From positions 5,208,001 through 5,272,000 of the forward strand of contig NZ_CP073714.1 in NCBI RefSeq assembly GCF_023101145.1: a DNA stretch of 64,000 nt, given 5' to 3'. Below are positions 52,067-60,176 of the stretch, piece by piece (the stretch's first letter is position 1; each line of letters starts with the position of its first letter). Position numbers and translations under genes: made by a program. Below the pieces are notes generated by a model. It searched no databases. It worked only from the letters and a program-made list of their open reading frames with translations, and had not been told where the DNA came from. The stretch is from Paenibacillus pabuli. GTDB lineage: Bacteria; Bacillota; Bacilli; Paenibacillales; Paenibacillaceae.

Positions 52067-52176
52067 GTAATTTCTCAAAAACCTCCAGCGATGCAAGAGA
52101 ATTCTGGTAGTCAGTCCCTTCCTGACTATCGGTAGTAAAGTGCATAACCTCCCGAAACGAACTTTCACCTACAAAA

Positions 52177-52208
52177 GAAAAAAAAGCCCTTGCTGCGCAA
52201 GGACTTTT
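52177..52208 (-). terminator. Terminator of tRNA-Val
   Basis: Minus-strand AGTCCTTGC / GCAAGGGCT stem followed by eight T. Confidence 0.92.
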
Positions 52209-52213
52209 ACGTA

Positions 52214-52286
52214 TGATCTGTAGTGGGCTCGAACCACTGACCCCTACCCTGTCAAGATAGTGCTCTCCCAGCTGAGCTAACAGATC
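52214..52286 (-). tRNA. tRNA-Val (anticodon GAC)
   Basis: 73-nt cloverleaf on the minus strand. Acceptor GATCTGT / ACAGATC with discriminator A, D-arm GCTCAGCTGGGAGAGC, anticodon stem CTATC / GGTAG around loop TTGACAG (anticodon GAC, codon GUC), and T-arm GTGGTTCGAGCCCAC. CCA is not encoded. Confidence 0.95.
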
Positions 52287-52320
52287 ATGATATCTAATTG
52301 TTTTCCAATCAAGTAACAGT

Positions 52321-52350
52321 ATCATACCAAGTAACCGCGTACATTGTCAA
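52321..52350 (-). promoter_or_regulatory. Promoter of tRNA-Val
   Basis: Minus-strand TTGACA (52350-52345) and TATGAT (52326-52321) with an 18-base spacer. Confidence 0.85.
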
Positions 52351-52437
52351 TCGTTATATTGGTAATATTTTATTCGAATTGGTGCACAATAAAGGAAAGA
52401 TTACCAATTACCATTTTGATGACGAGGTGAATTCCAT

Positions 52438-52692
52438 ATGAAGAACATGAAAGAACGTAAGCTGCGTTTATTTATAACAGCCAAAAACGTAGCCTGTTTG
52501 ATTGCGCTTGCCGCATTAATATACATTGCTGTTGGTTGCAGTTTGGAACGGGATGAGCATACGGTACAATTCCAACAATTAAACGAACCCAATGAGGTTA
52601 ATGATGACCTGCCCGTATGGCTGGATGTATACTCCAAGTCTGTCGTGCATGACGTTTACTCCCCACATGGCAATATTGAAGTCTTACCCTGA
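52438..52692 (+). CDS. Small membrane or lipo-protein, 84 aa
   Basis: N-terminal basic region, then a hydrophobic segment (VACLIALAALIYIAVGC) ending in a Cys that could act as a lipobox (AVGC), and an acidic hydrophilic domain. GAGG lies about 12 bases upstream, which is far. No family is recognised. Confidence 0.68.
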   Translation: MKNMKERKLRLFITAKNVACLIALAALIYIAVGCSLERDEHTVQFQQLNEPNEVNDDLPVWLDVYSKSVVHDVYSPHGNIEVLP

Positions 52693-52709
52693 GAAACATT
52701 ATGTATAGT

Positions 52710-52823
52710 TCACTCGTCTTCGTCCCACTTTTTGGAATACGCCTTCTTGGTCACATAGTACAACAAAGCAATCATTCCAGCCGACATCAAAAGTGTGATT
52801 GCCATCACTCCTGCCATACCCAT
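52710..52823 (-). CDS. 37-aa single-pass membrane protein
   Basis: MGMAGVMAITLLMSAGMIAL, then LYYVTKKAYSKKWDEDE. One TM helix with a charged cytosolic tail. GGAGGT lies 7 bases before the ATG. The TKKAYSKK tail resembles YtzI-type small proteins of Bacillus, but only tentatively. Confidence 0.7.
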   Translation of the reverse strand: MGMAGVMAITLLMSAGMIALLYYVTKKAYSKKWDEDE

Positions 52824-52921
52824 GGTTCGCACCTCCTCTCCCAGTATGTTCCAGACTTAACTATACAGGAAAAGCATTTTTTTGTATAATTCACTCTGAT
52901 AGCGTAGAGCAGAAAGAAGGA

Positions 52922-53371
52922 ATGGACTTGGCAGCTGAGATTAGTTATGTAACGACTGAAGAACAATTACAGGAAGCATTGAATATCCGCAATCATGTGT
53001 TTGTCATCGAGCAGCAGGTTCCTGCTGACATTGAGATTGATCAATATGATGTTATTAGTCCTGATGTACATCATGTATTGTTGCGTACTGATGGACAGGC
53101 TGTAGCCACAGGGCGTCTGATCTATTACACCAAGGATACTGCCAAAATGCAGCGTATTGCTGTACTCCAATCTCATCGTTCGTTCGGGTACGGGCGTGTG
53201 CTTTTGTTAGCCATGGAAGAACGGGCACGTGAATTGGGATTGGCCTACTCCGTTTTGGACGCACAGTGCCAAGCACAGAAGTTCTATGAGAAACTCGGGT
53301 ATGAAGTGATTTCGGAAGAGCCTTTTTATGATGCAGACATTCTGCATGTTCGTATGCAAAAGAGCCTCTAG
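52922..53371 (+). CDS. GNAT family acetyltransferase (YjcF type)
   Basis: 149-aa GNAT protein matching B. subtilis YjcF in layout: an N-terminal RNHVFVIEQQVPADIEIDQYD, QRIAVLQSHRSFGYGRVLL (acetyl-CoA loop) and a C-terminal FYEKLGYEVISEEPFYDADI. The substrate is unknown. An AGAAGGA box directly abuts ATG 52922, so TTG 52928 (6 bases away) may be the real start. Confidence 0.9.
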   Translation: MDLAAEISYVTTEEQLQEALNIRNHVFVIEQQVPADIEIDQYDVISPDVHHVLLRTDGQAVATGRLIYYTKDTAKMQRIAVLQSHRSFGYGRVLLLAMEERARELGLAYSVLDAQCQAQKFYEKLGYEVISEEPFYDADILHVRMQKSL

Positions 53372-53482
53372 GCAACCCTGTGCGTGCGATATAAGCCACG
53401 TTGTGCATATGTTTTTTATAATCCGGACAGGCTAAAGAGGTAACCAGATTCCTATTTGGTCAGATAAGGAGAGTGTGACATC

Positions 53483-53719
53483 ATGGATCAAACGACACGC
53501 GAAAGCTTCACAGCAGTACAAAAAAATGGTGACGGCGATCTGACGGCGTTCCAAACTTCGTCTGGACGTGTGCTGGATTACCAACAAGCATTGGCAGAAG
53601 TAAAAGCAGGCGCCATTGCAGGTGTGAACGTCTTTAAGGGCAGAGATGGCGAAATGTACATTCGCGGTGACGCAGACGGCGACCCAACCAATAACCTTGA
53701 TCAACTTCCTATCTTCTAA
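53483..53719 (+). CDS. DUF3892 protein, 78 aa
   Basis: Small soluble DUF3892-family protein, beginning MDQTTRESFTAVQKNGDGDL and with KAGAIAGVNVFKGRDGEMYIR, then a DADGDPTNNLDQLP tail. AAGGAGAG lies upstream. The function is unknown. It has a strong terminator. Confidence 0.88.
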   Translation: MDQTTRESFTAVQKNGDGDLTAFQTSSGRVLDYQQALAEVKAGAIAGVNVFKGRDGEMYIRGDADGDPTNNLDQLPIF

Positions 53720-53753
53720 TAGATGCATGTAATAGATGCATGCTGCCTGACAA

Positions 53754-53788
53754 GGCGCCAATCCGGCAATCCGGGTTGGCGTTTTTTA
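53754..53788 (+). terminator. Terminator of the DUF3892 gene
   Basis: CGCCAATCCGG / CCGGGTTGGCG stem with a CAAT loop and TTTTTT. Confidence 0.95.
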
Positions 53789-53792
53789 CGTT

Positions 53793-54074
53793 TTAATATT
53801 CGGTAAAATACTTCACGGCATCGCCAGCAGGCTGGCTTTTGCGAATGGGCTGCGGTTCCTGCTCCCATGCTTGCAGAATGAGTATGCCTTCCAATGTAGA
53901 CTTGTTCTCCCAAACAATATGCTGCCTGCGCTCAAGCTCCAGCAGTGACTCATGAATGAACGCCTTGCTTCTCCCCGTTTTGTTCTCCAACTCATCCATT
54001 CGTGGCATTCGCCGACGCTGCCCCGCATAGTTAACAATAATACGCAAAATTTTCCGTTCAAAATCATTCAGCAT
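53793..54074 (-). CDS. HTH-like protein, 93 aa, second gene of an SOS-type operon
   Basis: A helical DNA-binding-like protein: ERKILRIIVNYAGQRRRMPRMDELENKTGRSKAFIHESLLELERR has the layout of a winged HTH. The C-terminal part is Pro/Glu rich. Its ATG lies within the end of the upstream WYL-like gene (7-base overlap), with AAGGAAG ahead, so translation is coupled. The exact family is not recognised. Confidence 0.72.
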   Translation of the reverse strand: MLNDFERKILRIIVNYAGQRRRMPRMDELENKTGRSKAFIHESLLELERRQHIVWENKSTLEGILILQAWEQEPQPIRKSQPAGDAVKYFTEY

Positions 54075-54280
54075 ATTTCTTCCTTCCCTTCCTTATGGAG
54101 TACGGGACGCCATGCCAGAATACCTTGTTCCAGAAATGTTCGGGGTGCTCCCTCTTTCCCTGCGGATGCTCTAATCTTCCCTTCCCTAACGCTGTTGATT
54201 CGAATCTGCCGCTGTGTAATATGCCCTGCACGATCCATGTAGACGAGCTCCACCATCTGACCAATATATTTCCCTAGCAT
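54068..54280 (-). CDS. Stand-alone WYL-like domain protein, 70 aa
   Basis: Short beta-rich protein: VELVYMDRAGHITQRQIRI, then VREGKIRASAGKEGAPRTFLEQGILAWRPV matches the pattern of a WYL domain (a ligand/nucleic-acid sensor normally fused to an HTH). GGAGGG lies 6 bases before ATG 54280. It is the first gene of a pair and is preceded by two LexA-like boxes. Confidence 0.7.
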   Translation of the reverse strand: MLGKYIGQMVELVYMDRAGHITQRQIRINSVREGKIRASAGKEGAPRTFLEQGILAWRPVLHKEGKEEIC

Positions 54281-54296
54281 AATCATCCCTCCAATA

Positions 54297-54347
54297 AGAA
54301 CATGTGTTTGTTTTATTATTATATGCGAACATAAGTTCTTTATTCAA
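54297..54347 (-). promoter_or_regulatory. Promoter with two LexA (SOS) boxes
   Basis: Minus-strand TTGAAT (54347-54342) and TATAAT (54323-54318) with an 18-base spacer. CGAACATAAGTTCT (54326-54339) fills the spacer and AGAACATGTGTTTG (54297-54310) lies at the transcription start. Each fits CGAACRNRYGTTYG with one or two mismatches. Confidence 0.75.
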
Positions 54348-54373
54348 CAACTAAAAAAAGGATTTTTTTGAAA

Positions 54374-54416
54374 TAAAAAAACCAGACTTAATCCCTTTTT
54401 ATAGGGAAGTCTGGTT
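54374..54416 (-). terminator. Terminator of the DUF3889 gene
   Basis: Minus-strand ACCAGACTT-CCC / GGG-A-TTAAGTCTGGT with seven T. Confidence 0.93.
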
Positions 54417-54487
54417 CCTATCCTTTTTGCTGCGCCGTTCAGGCTCAATTCAACCATTCAGTTTCTAATTGATGGTTATACCTGCTC

Positions 54488-54808
54488 TTAACGTCGATCC
54501 GATTCTGTGAATTGTACTTTTTTTAACTGCTGGGTAGACGGATTAAAATCAACATTCACAAATACAGCAAATTGTTTACCGTCTTTATTACGTACCCATA
54601 GCTTGAACTGTTCACGGGATTGGTCTGCGGTTAACGAGGTGCGGCCAATGTGTTTGTAATCCAAAATGTCCACGTTGTACTTGGTTTGCGTTTCTTTCAC
54701 TGCAATGATTCCCCACTTCGCATAATCCGGAATCGCAGTTGCTGAACTGGTTGATAGTCCACTTAAACTTAGTATCACCGTCATCAGGGCTACGATGAGC
54801 ATTCTCAT
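54488..54808 (-). CDS. DUF3889 secreted protein, 106 aa
   Basis: Exported protein with signal peptide (MLIVALMTVILSLSGLSTSSATA) and the DUF3889 signature IPDYAKWGIIAVKETQTKY. The function is unknown. ATG 54808 has GAGGAG 8 bases upstream, favoured over the GTG at 54817, which abuts it. Confidence 0.85.
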   Translation of the reverse strand: MRMLIVALMTVILSLSGLSTSSATAIPDYAKWGIIAVKETQTKYNVDILDYKHIGRTSLTADQSREQFKLWVRNKDGKQFAVFVNVDFNPSTQQLKKVQFTESDRR

Positions 54809-54862
54809 ATCCTTCACTCCTCAGGGCATTGTTTACGATAGCCTGCCCTGTAGAAGATTATT

Positions 54863-55159
54863 TTACACCAGTAGACGAAGGATAAACGTAATTGGTTGCT
54901 GGAGCGATTGAACCATACTGACCGCCATCTTATACTGTTCGATTGGTGAATTGAAGCTTATTCCCCAGTCACCCTCCAATAAAAGATTTCGTGGGGATGG
55001 ATTTTCCGGCTTTTCCAAACCGTACTTTTCTGCAAGCTCTTCTTTTCTTTGTTGATCCAACTCACTCGGATAATCTACATATGCTGCCGTAACATCACTG
55101 CATCCAAAAACGACAAGCAGCAGGACACCCCATCCCACCATAATCCAACTTTTGCGCAC
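54863..55159 (-). CDS. Predicted lipoprotein, 98 aa
   Basis: The GTG start at 55159 has AAGGAG 9 bases upstream and gives MRKSWIMVGWGVLLLVVFGC, a lipoprotein signal with Cys. The longer frame would place 12 charged residues ahead of it. The remainder (AEKYGLEKPENPSPRNLLL) is hydrophilic and unrecognised. The C-terminus FILRLLV is hydrophobic. Confidence 0.7.
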   Translation of the reverse strand: MRKSWIMVGWGVLLLVVFGCSDVTAAYVDYPSELDQQRKEELAEKYGLEKPENPSPRNLLLEGDWGISFNSPIEQYKMAVSMVQSLQQPITFILRLLV

Positions 55160-55388
55160 TCTCAGTTTCTCCTTCATTAGTTCAGATAATGACACCCATA
55201 CTTAACTTCATTCGTCCTGATTGTACATAAATAACACGGGATTGGAAATAACAATTGGAGACTCAATTACATACGCCTTAAGCCTCATTTGCAAAATTAT
55301 GGGTTTAGCGTGTTCAATAAACGTGTAATAGGCCATGACAGCATTACTTCATTATTCTGAGCAATCATTTCGAGGAGGTTACACCCGA

Positions 55389-56291
55389 ATGTTCAAACGT
55401 ATGGATGAAATCGCAATTGAAATCCCCAATGTCGAGAGACCGGACCCCAATGCAGCTGCAGCGATACAAGAGCTACTGGGTGGTAAATTCGGAGAGATGT
55501 CAACGTTGAACAATTACCTCTATCAATCGTTTAATTTTCGCTCCAAAGAAAAATTGAAACCCTTCTACGATCTGGTGATGAGTATCACCGCCGAAGAATT
55601 GGGTCATGTGGAGCTTGTGTCTCACGGCATTAACAAATGCCTCAGGGGTTCCACTGAGTACAAGGAGCCTGACGATACACCGCTTGGTTCCGTGAAAGAT
55701 GCACGCCTGTCCTATCATTTCCTCGCTGGTGCACAGGGAGCCATGCCTTTCGACTCCATGGGCAATCCATGGACAGGCGCCAATGTCTTCAACAGTGGAA
55801 ATCTGGTCGAAGATCTGCTGCATAACTTTTTTCTTGAATGCGGAGCACGTACTCATAAGATGAAAGTTTATGAAATGACCGATCACCCTGCAGCCCGGGC
55901 AGTTGTCGGCTATTTGCTGGTGCGCGGCGGCGTGCATGTGGTCGCTTATGCCAAAGCGCTTGAAATCGCAACCGGAGTGAATGTAACCAAATTGGTGCCG
56001 ATTCCATCCCTGAGCAACAAATCCTTTAACGAGGCGTGGAAATACGAAGAAAAAGGCCTGCACACCAAGCTGTATACCTATAGTGATAAAGACTTTACTG
56101 CGATCAGTCAGATCTGGAAAGGGACACACCCTGAAGATGGACAACCGTTGGAAGTCATTCAAGGTGTACCTGAAGGGTACCCGATTCCCGAAGCTCCCGC
56201 GGTGGAAGAAGAATTCGCACCAGGCATTTCGCAGGAAGACTTCCAGGAAATTGCACGTCGTCTGAAGATGGCGGGGAATATTGCGGACTGA
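55389..56291 (+). CDS. Manganese catalase family protein
   Basis: 300-aa non-heme di-Mn catalase, dismutating H2O2 in the cytosol. The ferritin-like bundle keeps the ligand pattern: GEMSTLNNYLYQSF (Glu about 36), EELGHVE (Glu about 70, His 73), a later ECGARTHKM Glu, and GGVHVVAYAKAL His. ATG 55389 is chosen with GAGGAGG about 10 bases upstream; a longer in-frame start at 55335 lacks an SD. Confidence 0.93.
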   Translation: MFKRMDEIAIEIPNVERPDPNAAAAIQELLGGKFGEMSTLNNYLYQSFNFRSKEKLKPFYDLVMSITAEELGHVELVSHGINKCLRGSTEYKEPDDTPLGSVKDARLSYHFLAGAQGAMPFDSMGNPWTGANVFNSGNLVEDLLHNFFLECGARTHKMKVYEMTDHPAARAVVGYLLVRGGVHVVAYAKALEIATGVNVTKLVPIPSLSNKSFNEAWKYEEKGLHTKLYTYSDKDFTAISQIWKGTHPEDGQPLEVIQGVPEGYPIPEAPAVEEEFAPGISQEDFQEIARRLKMAGNIAD

Positions 56292-56320
56292 TCTTTCAGA
56301 ATTGCATTAATAACCCAAAA

Positions 56321-56370
56321 AGATCCCAAGGCAAATCCATTATAGGATCCCTTGGGATCTGCTATTTTAA
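56321..56370 (+). terminator. Terminator-like hairpin after manganese catalase
   Basis: AGATCCCAAGG / CCTTGGGATCT is a perfect 11-bp stem (56321-56331 / 56350-56360) but is followed only by GCTATTTT. Confidence 0.65.
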
Positions 56371-56396
56371 TTCATATTTTCTCAACAATATTTCTC

Positions 56397-56687
56397 TCAT
56401 TCCTCAGTGGCCCACTGTTTAAAACAGATCAGTATTTCCTCTAAATTCCCCGCACCTCCTGCCCCATGAAATACTCCATCTTCCACTTTACAGTAATACC
56501 AATTCTGTTCATCTTTCTCGATTTCTTTTAAATCAAAACACTTATATTCTAACTTCGTTTCAACTAAGTTGATCTCAACATACCAACCCGGATTATCAAC
56601 CGTTTCGATCTTCACACCATTGCTATGCTCCCAATCTCCGTTACAGTTTTGCTCATACCAAGTCTGAAGCCATTTTAGTGTGTCCAA
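56397..56687 (-). CDS. Imm53 family immunity protein
   Basis: 96-aa protein with the Imm53 signature: LKWLQTWYEQNCNGDWEH, GVKIETVDNPGWYVEI and a C-terminal FKQWATEE. Imm53 proteins protect against polymorphic toxins. The TTG start at 56687 has AGAGG 8 bases upstream. No toxin gene was found nearby, so it is an orphan immunity gene. A broken DUF5071 gene lies just upstream. Confidence 0.85.
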   Translation of the reverse strand: MDTLKWLQTWYEQNCNGDWEHSNGVKIETVDNPGWYVEINLVETKLEYKCFDLKEIEKDEQNWYYCKVEDGVFHGAGGAGNLEEILICFKQWATEE

Positions 56688-56712
56688 TGTATCCACCTCT
56701 TTTTTTGAAACA

Positions 56713-56844
56713 TTATTTTGTAAAGAAAGCACACCACATAAGCTCAGGAACAATATCTCTCAACTTTTCATTACTTAACTCCCTTAGTTTACGCACGGCA
56801 TCAAAATCATGCTTGTCGCGGGGAAGCCATTCCCTAACATCCAT
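56713..56844 (-). pseudogene. Remnant of a DUF5071 gene (N-terminal part)
   Basis: 43 codons from ATG 56844 (GGAG 6 bases upstream): MDVREWLPRDKHDFDAVRKL, then RELSNEKLRDIVPELMWC before TAA at 56713-56715. PRDKHD and IVPEL match the start of DUF5071 proteins, which normally continue with a conserved WLQDMNWP region. That region is missing, so the gene is cut short. DUF5071 is often found in toxin-immunity loci. Confidence 0.65.
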
Positions 56845-56890
56845 ACCCATCTCCTCTTTCATCCAACAATAACATCCTGCATTCTTACTC

Positions 56891-57466
56891 CTATTCCCCC
56901 ACTGGCTCTATGTCTTCTATTCTCACTTCAATCTCATCCTGAGTATCCGTCGTAGACATGGCATCTCGCATACGAACGGTCCATGTTCCCGTACCCTGAT
57001 CAAAAGCGACATTTTCAATCACGGGAATAAGTACTTGCTCTCCATCAGATGAGTACAATCCAGCCCGAACGGCATCCGCCTCACTCATATGAGCACCATC
57101 CGGGGTGGCTGAGCAAGATACAGCAATTGTTTCCGCTCTGGCTTGTCCGGGGTAAGGCTGGTTTTCGGGGCTGCCATCCGTCCAGATTTCAACGTAAGAG
57201 CCGACGTGTGGATCAGTTGCATTGGAGAACCATTTGGCCGGATAATACCGATCCGCTCCCCCATTGGCACTGAAATTTTTATATTTAGGGTTAACAACAA
57301 GTATGGAATCCTCCTTGCGGTCAACCACATAACCAACGAAGCCTTCTGCTTTTTGTGCATTCGCTTGGACATCTGTCTCACATTCGTTTTGCCCAGTAAC
57401 CGTACAACCTGTAAGACATAATATCAAGATCAAGAATGAACCAAACAGCATTCGAAGATTCCACAT
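56891..57466 (-). CDS. DUF3221 lipoprotein
   Basis: 191-aa lipoprotein (FLILILCLTGC lipobox). DUF3221 region: EGFVGYVVDRKEDSILVV, WFSNATDPHVGSYVEIWTDG, then YPGQARAETI. The family is common in Firmicutes and its function is unknown. Confidence 0.85.
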   Translation of the reverse strand: MWNLRMLFGSFLILILCLTGCTVTGQNECETDVQANAQKAEGFVGYVVDRKEDSILVVNPKYKNFSANGGADRYYPAKWFSNATDPHVGSYVEIWTDGSPENQPYPGQARAETIAVSCSATPDGAHMSEADAVRAGLYSSDGEQVLIPVIENVAFDQGTGTWTVRMRDAMSTTDTQDEIEVRIEDIEPVGE

Positions 57467-57574
57467 ATGTAACGCCCCCTATTTACTTCTTCACTCTCTT
57501 TTTGACGTTGTCTTCAGGGTGATTGTTGCATGCATAGTACGTTTAACATCATTGCAAAATCAACAGAGTCAACT

Positions 57575-57883
57575 TCATTTATTTCTCTTGTACCAGTACC
57601 TTCCCCATATAATCAATGTCACACATAACAAAATTGCACAATAACCCCAGGTAAAAAATAAAGCCAGTCCCAGGCCGATGTTGGCTCCAATATAATCTCC
57701 ACGTAACTCCGTATATAATGCATAACCCAATGGTAAGCTACCCACCATAAAAAGTCCGATGAACCACCCGCCCCAACGTTTGAACACAGACCCCCCTCTA
57801 TCTTTAGGATTCTTTTGCAAGCCTTGAGCAAGCATAAACAGCAATAAAATCAATACTAGCCAAGTGATGAAAATATAGAACAT
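57575..57883 (-). CDS. Small membrane protein, 102 aa
   Basis: Three predicted helices (FITWLVLILLLFMLAQGL, WFIGLFMVGSLPLGYALYT and LGLALFFTWGYCAILLCVTL). A charged loop KNPKDRGGS lies after the first. Unrecognised. Confidence 0.72.
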   Translation of the reverse strand: MFYIFITWLVLILLLFMLAQGLQKNPKDRGGSVFKRWGGWFIGLFMVGSLPLGYALYTELRGDYIGANIGLGLALFFTWGYCAILLCVTLIIWGRYWYKRNK

Positions 57884-57985
57884 AGCGATAGTCTCCTCTC
57901 TTCACTTTCTTCTATTTTTGTACGCCTGTTTGTCTATTGTACTACCACCCCGCTTTCGATAAACTGATCAAATTCAAACTAAATT

Positions 57986-58004
57986 GATAATTGTTATCAT
58001 TATC
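57986..58004 (+). promoter_or_regulatory. Fur box upstream of the substrate-binding remnant
   Basis: GATAATTGTTATCATTATC matches the 19-bp Fur box in 16 of 19 positions, 35 bases before the ATG. Confidence 0.85.
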
Positions 58005-58038
58005 CAATAAGTAACCATATGCGGGAGGAACAAAAACG

Positions 58039-58302
58039 ATGAAAGCAACACGCAAGTTCGGTACCCTTATACTCATGATTACCCTGATTGGTGCGCTGTT
58101 ATCAGCCTGTGGAAGCAAAACTGAGCCATCGACCGCTGAAGCAGAATCAGGTGAATCTACCTCCTCAACTCAAGCGCAGTCCGAACAAAGTGAAACTAAG
58201 AGTTATACCGACTCCCTGGGTCACACGATAGAGATTCCAGTCAACGCGAAACGTATTATTTTCACAGGCAGTGATACCGCCAACATTCACAACATGATAT
58301 GA
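58039..58302 (+). pseudogene. Truncated iron-siderophore substrate-binding lipoprotein
   Basis: The first 87 codons of a FecB/FhuD-type lipoprotein. Signal peptide and lipobox LLSACGSK, a Ser/Glu-rich linker, then the domain start YTDSLGHTIEIPVNAKRIIF. It then reads TGSDTANIHNMI and stops; about 230 codons are missing. The promoter, Fur box and SD are intact, so a short lipoprotein may still be made. The matching permeases are on the opposite strand 2-4 kb away. Confidence 0.82.
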
Positions 58303-58310
58303 AAAAGTAC

Positions 58311-58366
58311 AAAAAGACGCCTTCATCTTACTCAGCACCATGAGTAGACGAAGGCGTTACTTTTTT
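58311..58366 (+). terminator. Bidirectional terminator between the remnant and the ABC gene
   Basis: AAGACGCCTTC / GAAGGCGTTACTTTT with an inner TACTCA / TGAGTA. T-runs lie on both sides. Confidence 0.92.
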
Positions 58367-58415
58367 CATTCCTACACGACCTTCTTATATTTCGTTCACA
58401 AACATTCGGTTACGT

Positions 58416-60131
58416 TCAGGCACCGAACTGAGCATAATGCAGACGGCTGTATACACCACCTGCTTGAAGCAACTCCTCATGTCTGCCCTGCTCCGTAATT
58501 CCCTGCTCGGCAACAACAATAATGCGATCCGCATTTTTGATGGTGGCCAATCGGTGAGCAATGACTAGGGTGGTCCGTCCTTCAGACAATTCAGCAAGGG
58601 ATTGCTGAATCGCTGCTTCTGTCTCGGTATCCAGTGCAGATGTTGCTTCGTCCAAAATGAGAATCGGTGGATTCTTCAGGAACATTCGTGCAATGGACAA
58701 GCGCTGTTTCTGTCCACCAGACAGCTTCACGCCGCGTTCACCAATTAACGTATCCAAGCCTTCCGGCATGGAATTGATCAGTGTTTCCATCTGGGCACGG
58801 CGAGCGGCCATCCAGATGTCCTCTTCGGTTGCATCCAGCTTGCCGTATGCAATATTCTCACGAATGGTTCCATCGAACAGGAACACATCCTGTTGAACAA
58901 TTCCGATCTGGCTGCGCAATGAATCCAGCGTCATGTTCTGAATCTCCTGACCATCAATCGTGATGCGACCTTCCAGCACATCATAGAAACGAGGCAGCAG
59001 ACTGCACAACGTAGTTTTCCCTGCACCCGATGGTCCAACCAGGGCCACCGTTTCACCAGCCTGGATATTCAGATCAATTCCTTTGAGAACAGGCTCCTGA
59101 TCCGAATAGCCAAACGTCACTTGTTCATAACGGATATCGCCACGCAAGTGGGATACCTTAACGGCACCCGAACGATCTTTCACATCCGGCTCCATATCGA
59201 GCAATTCCGTATAACGTTTGAAACCCGCAATCCCTTTAGGATACGTCTCAATGACGGAGTTGATCTTCTGGATCGGCGTGAGGAACACATTGGACAACAT
59301 AATAAATGCAATAAATTGACCGTAGCTCATACTGCCGTTTATGACAAACCATGTGCCGCATACCAGTACAAAGAGGGAAACCAGCTTCATCAACATATAG
59401 CTAATGGATGAGTTCCAGGCCATAATTTTGTACGCGATCAGTTTGGTCTGACGGAAACGGCTGTTATTTATAGCGAATTGAGCTTTTTCATGCTCTTCAT
59501 TGGCAAAAGCCTGAACAACGCGAATACCACTTACATTGTTTTCTACACGTGCGTTGAAATCTGCTATATCCCCGAACATTCGACTGAATGCCTTGGACAT
59601 TTTGCTGCCAAAATACAGCGATAGATAAATAATGAGCGGCACAATGATAAATGTTAACACCGCCAGATTTCCGTTAATGCTCATCATGATGCTGAATGCA
59701 CCGACCAAAGTCATGACCGCAATAAATACATCCTCCGGACCATGATGGGCAATTTCGCCGATATCCATCAGGTCATTGGTCATACGAGAGACCAGATGCC
59801 CGGTTTTCGTATTGTCAAAGAAACGGAACGATAGCTTCTGTACATGATTGAAAAGAGCTTTACGCATATCGGTCTCAATGTTAATCCCCAACTTGTGTCC
59901 CCAGTAAGTAACGACAAAATTGAGGAACGAGTTTAACAGATAGATCGCGAGCAGCGCGAGACATGCCCATAATATCCAGTCCCAGCGTCCCCCAGGCAAG
60001 AGGTCATCCACGACTCTATTGACTGCCAGCGGGAAGGCCAGTTCCAGCAGAGCTACGAAAATGGCGCAGCTAAAGTCCAGAATGAACAGCTTTTTGTAAG
60101 GCCTGTAATAGGCAAAGAAACGGCGAAGCAT
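58416..60131 (-). CDS. ABC exporter-type protein (fused TMD-NBD)
   Basis: 571-aa half transporter with six TM helices (about 1-300) and a C-terminal ATPase: Walker A GPSGAGKTTL, signature LSGGQKQR, Walker B ILILDEATSALD. It lies 45 bases downstream of the two FecCD permeases under the same Fur-controlled transcript. An exporter-type protein here could export a siderophore, or act like the mycobacterial IrtAB siderophore importers. ATG 60131 is preferred (GGAGGGG 9 bases upstream). Confidence 0.88.
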   Translation of the reverse strand: MLRRFFAYYRPYKKLFILDFSCAIFVALLELAFPLAVNRVVDDLLPGGRWDWILWACLALLAIYLLNSFLNFVVTYWGHKLGINIETDMRKALFNHVQKLSFRFFDNTKTGHLVSRMTNDLMDIGEIAHHGPEDVFIAVMTLVGAFSIMMSINGNLAVLTFIIVPLIIYLSLYFGSKMSKAFSRMFGDIADFNARVENNVSGIRVVQAFANEEHEKAQFAINNSRFRQTKLIAYKIMAWNSSISYMLMKLVSLFVLVCGTWFVINGSMSYGQFIAFIMLSNVFLTPIQKINSVIETYPKGIAGFKRYTELLDMEPDVKDRSGAVKVSHLRGDIRYEQVTFGYSDQEPVLKGIDLNIQAGETVALVGPSGAGKTTLCSLLPRFYDVLEGRITIDGQEIQNMTLDSLRSQIGIVQQDVFLFDGTIRENIAYGKLDATEEDIWMAARRAQMETLINSMPEGLDTLIGERGVKLSGGQKQRLSIARMFLKNPPILILDEATSALDTETEAAIQQSLAELSEGRTTLVIAHRLATIKNADRIIVVAEQGITEQGRHEELLQAGGVYSRLHYAQFGA

Positions 60132-60176
60132 GGGATGAAGCCCCTCCTTATAACAACCATTCAACATGATTGCTTT

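Noticed and set aside
52020..52325. A 101-codon open frame on the minus strand
   Set aside because: It runs across tRNA-Val and its terminator, so it is not a gene.
55500..56162. A 220-codon open frame opposite the manganese catalase
   Set aside because: It is an antisense shadow of a conserved enzyme, without SD or recognisable domain.
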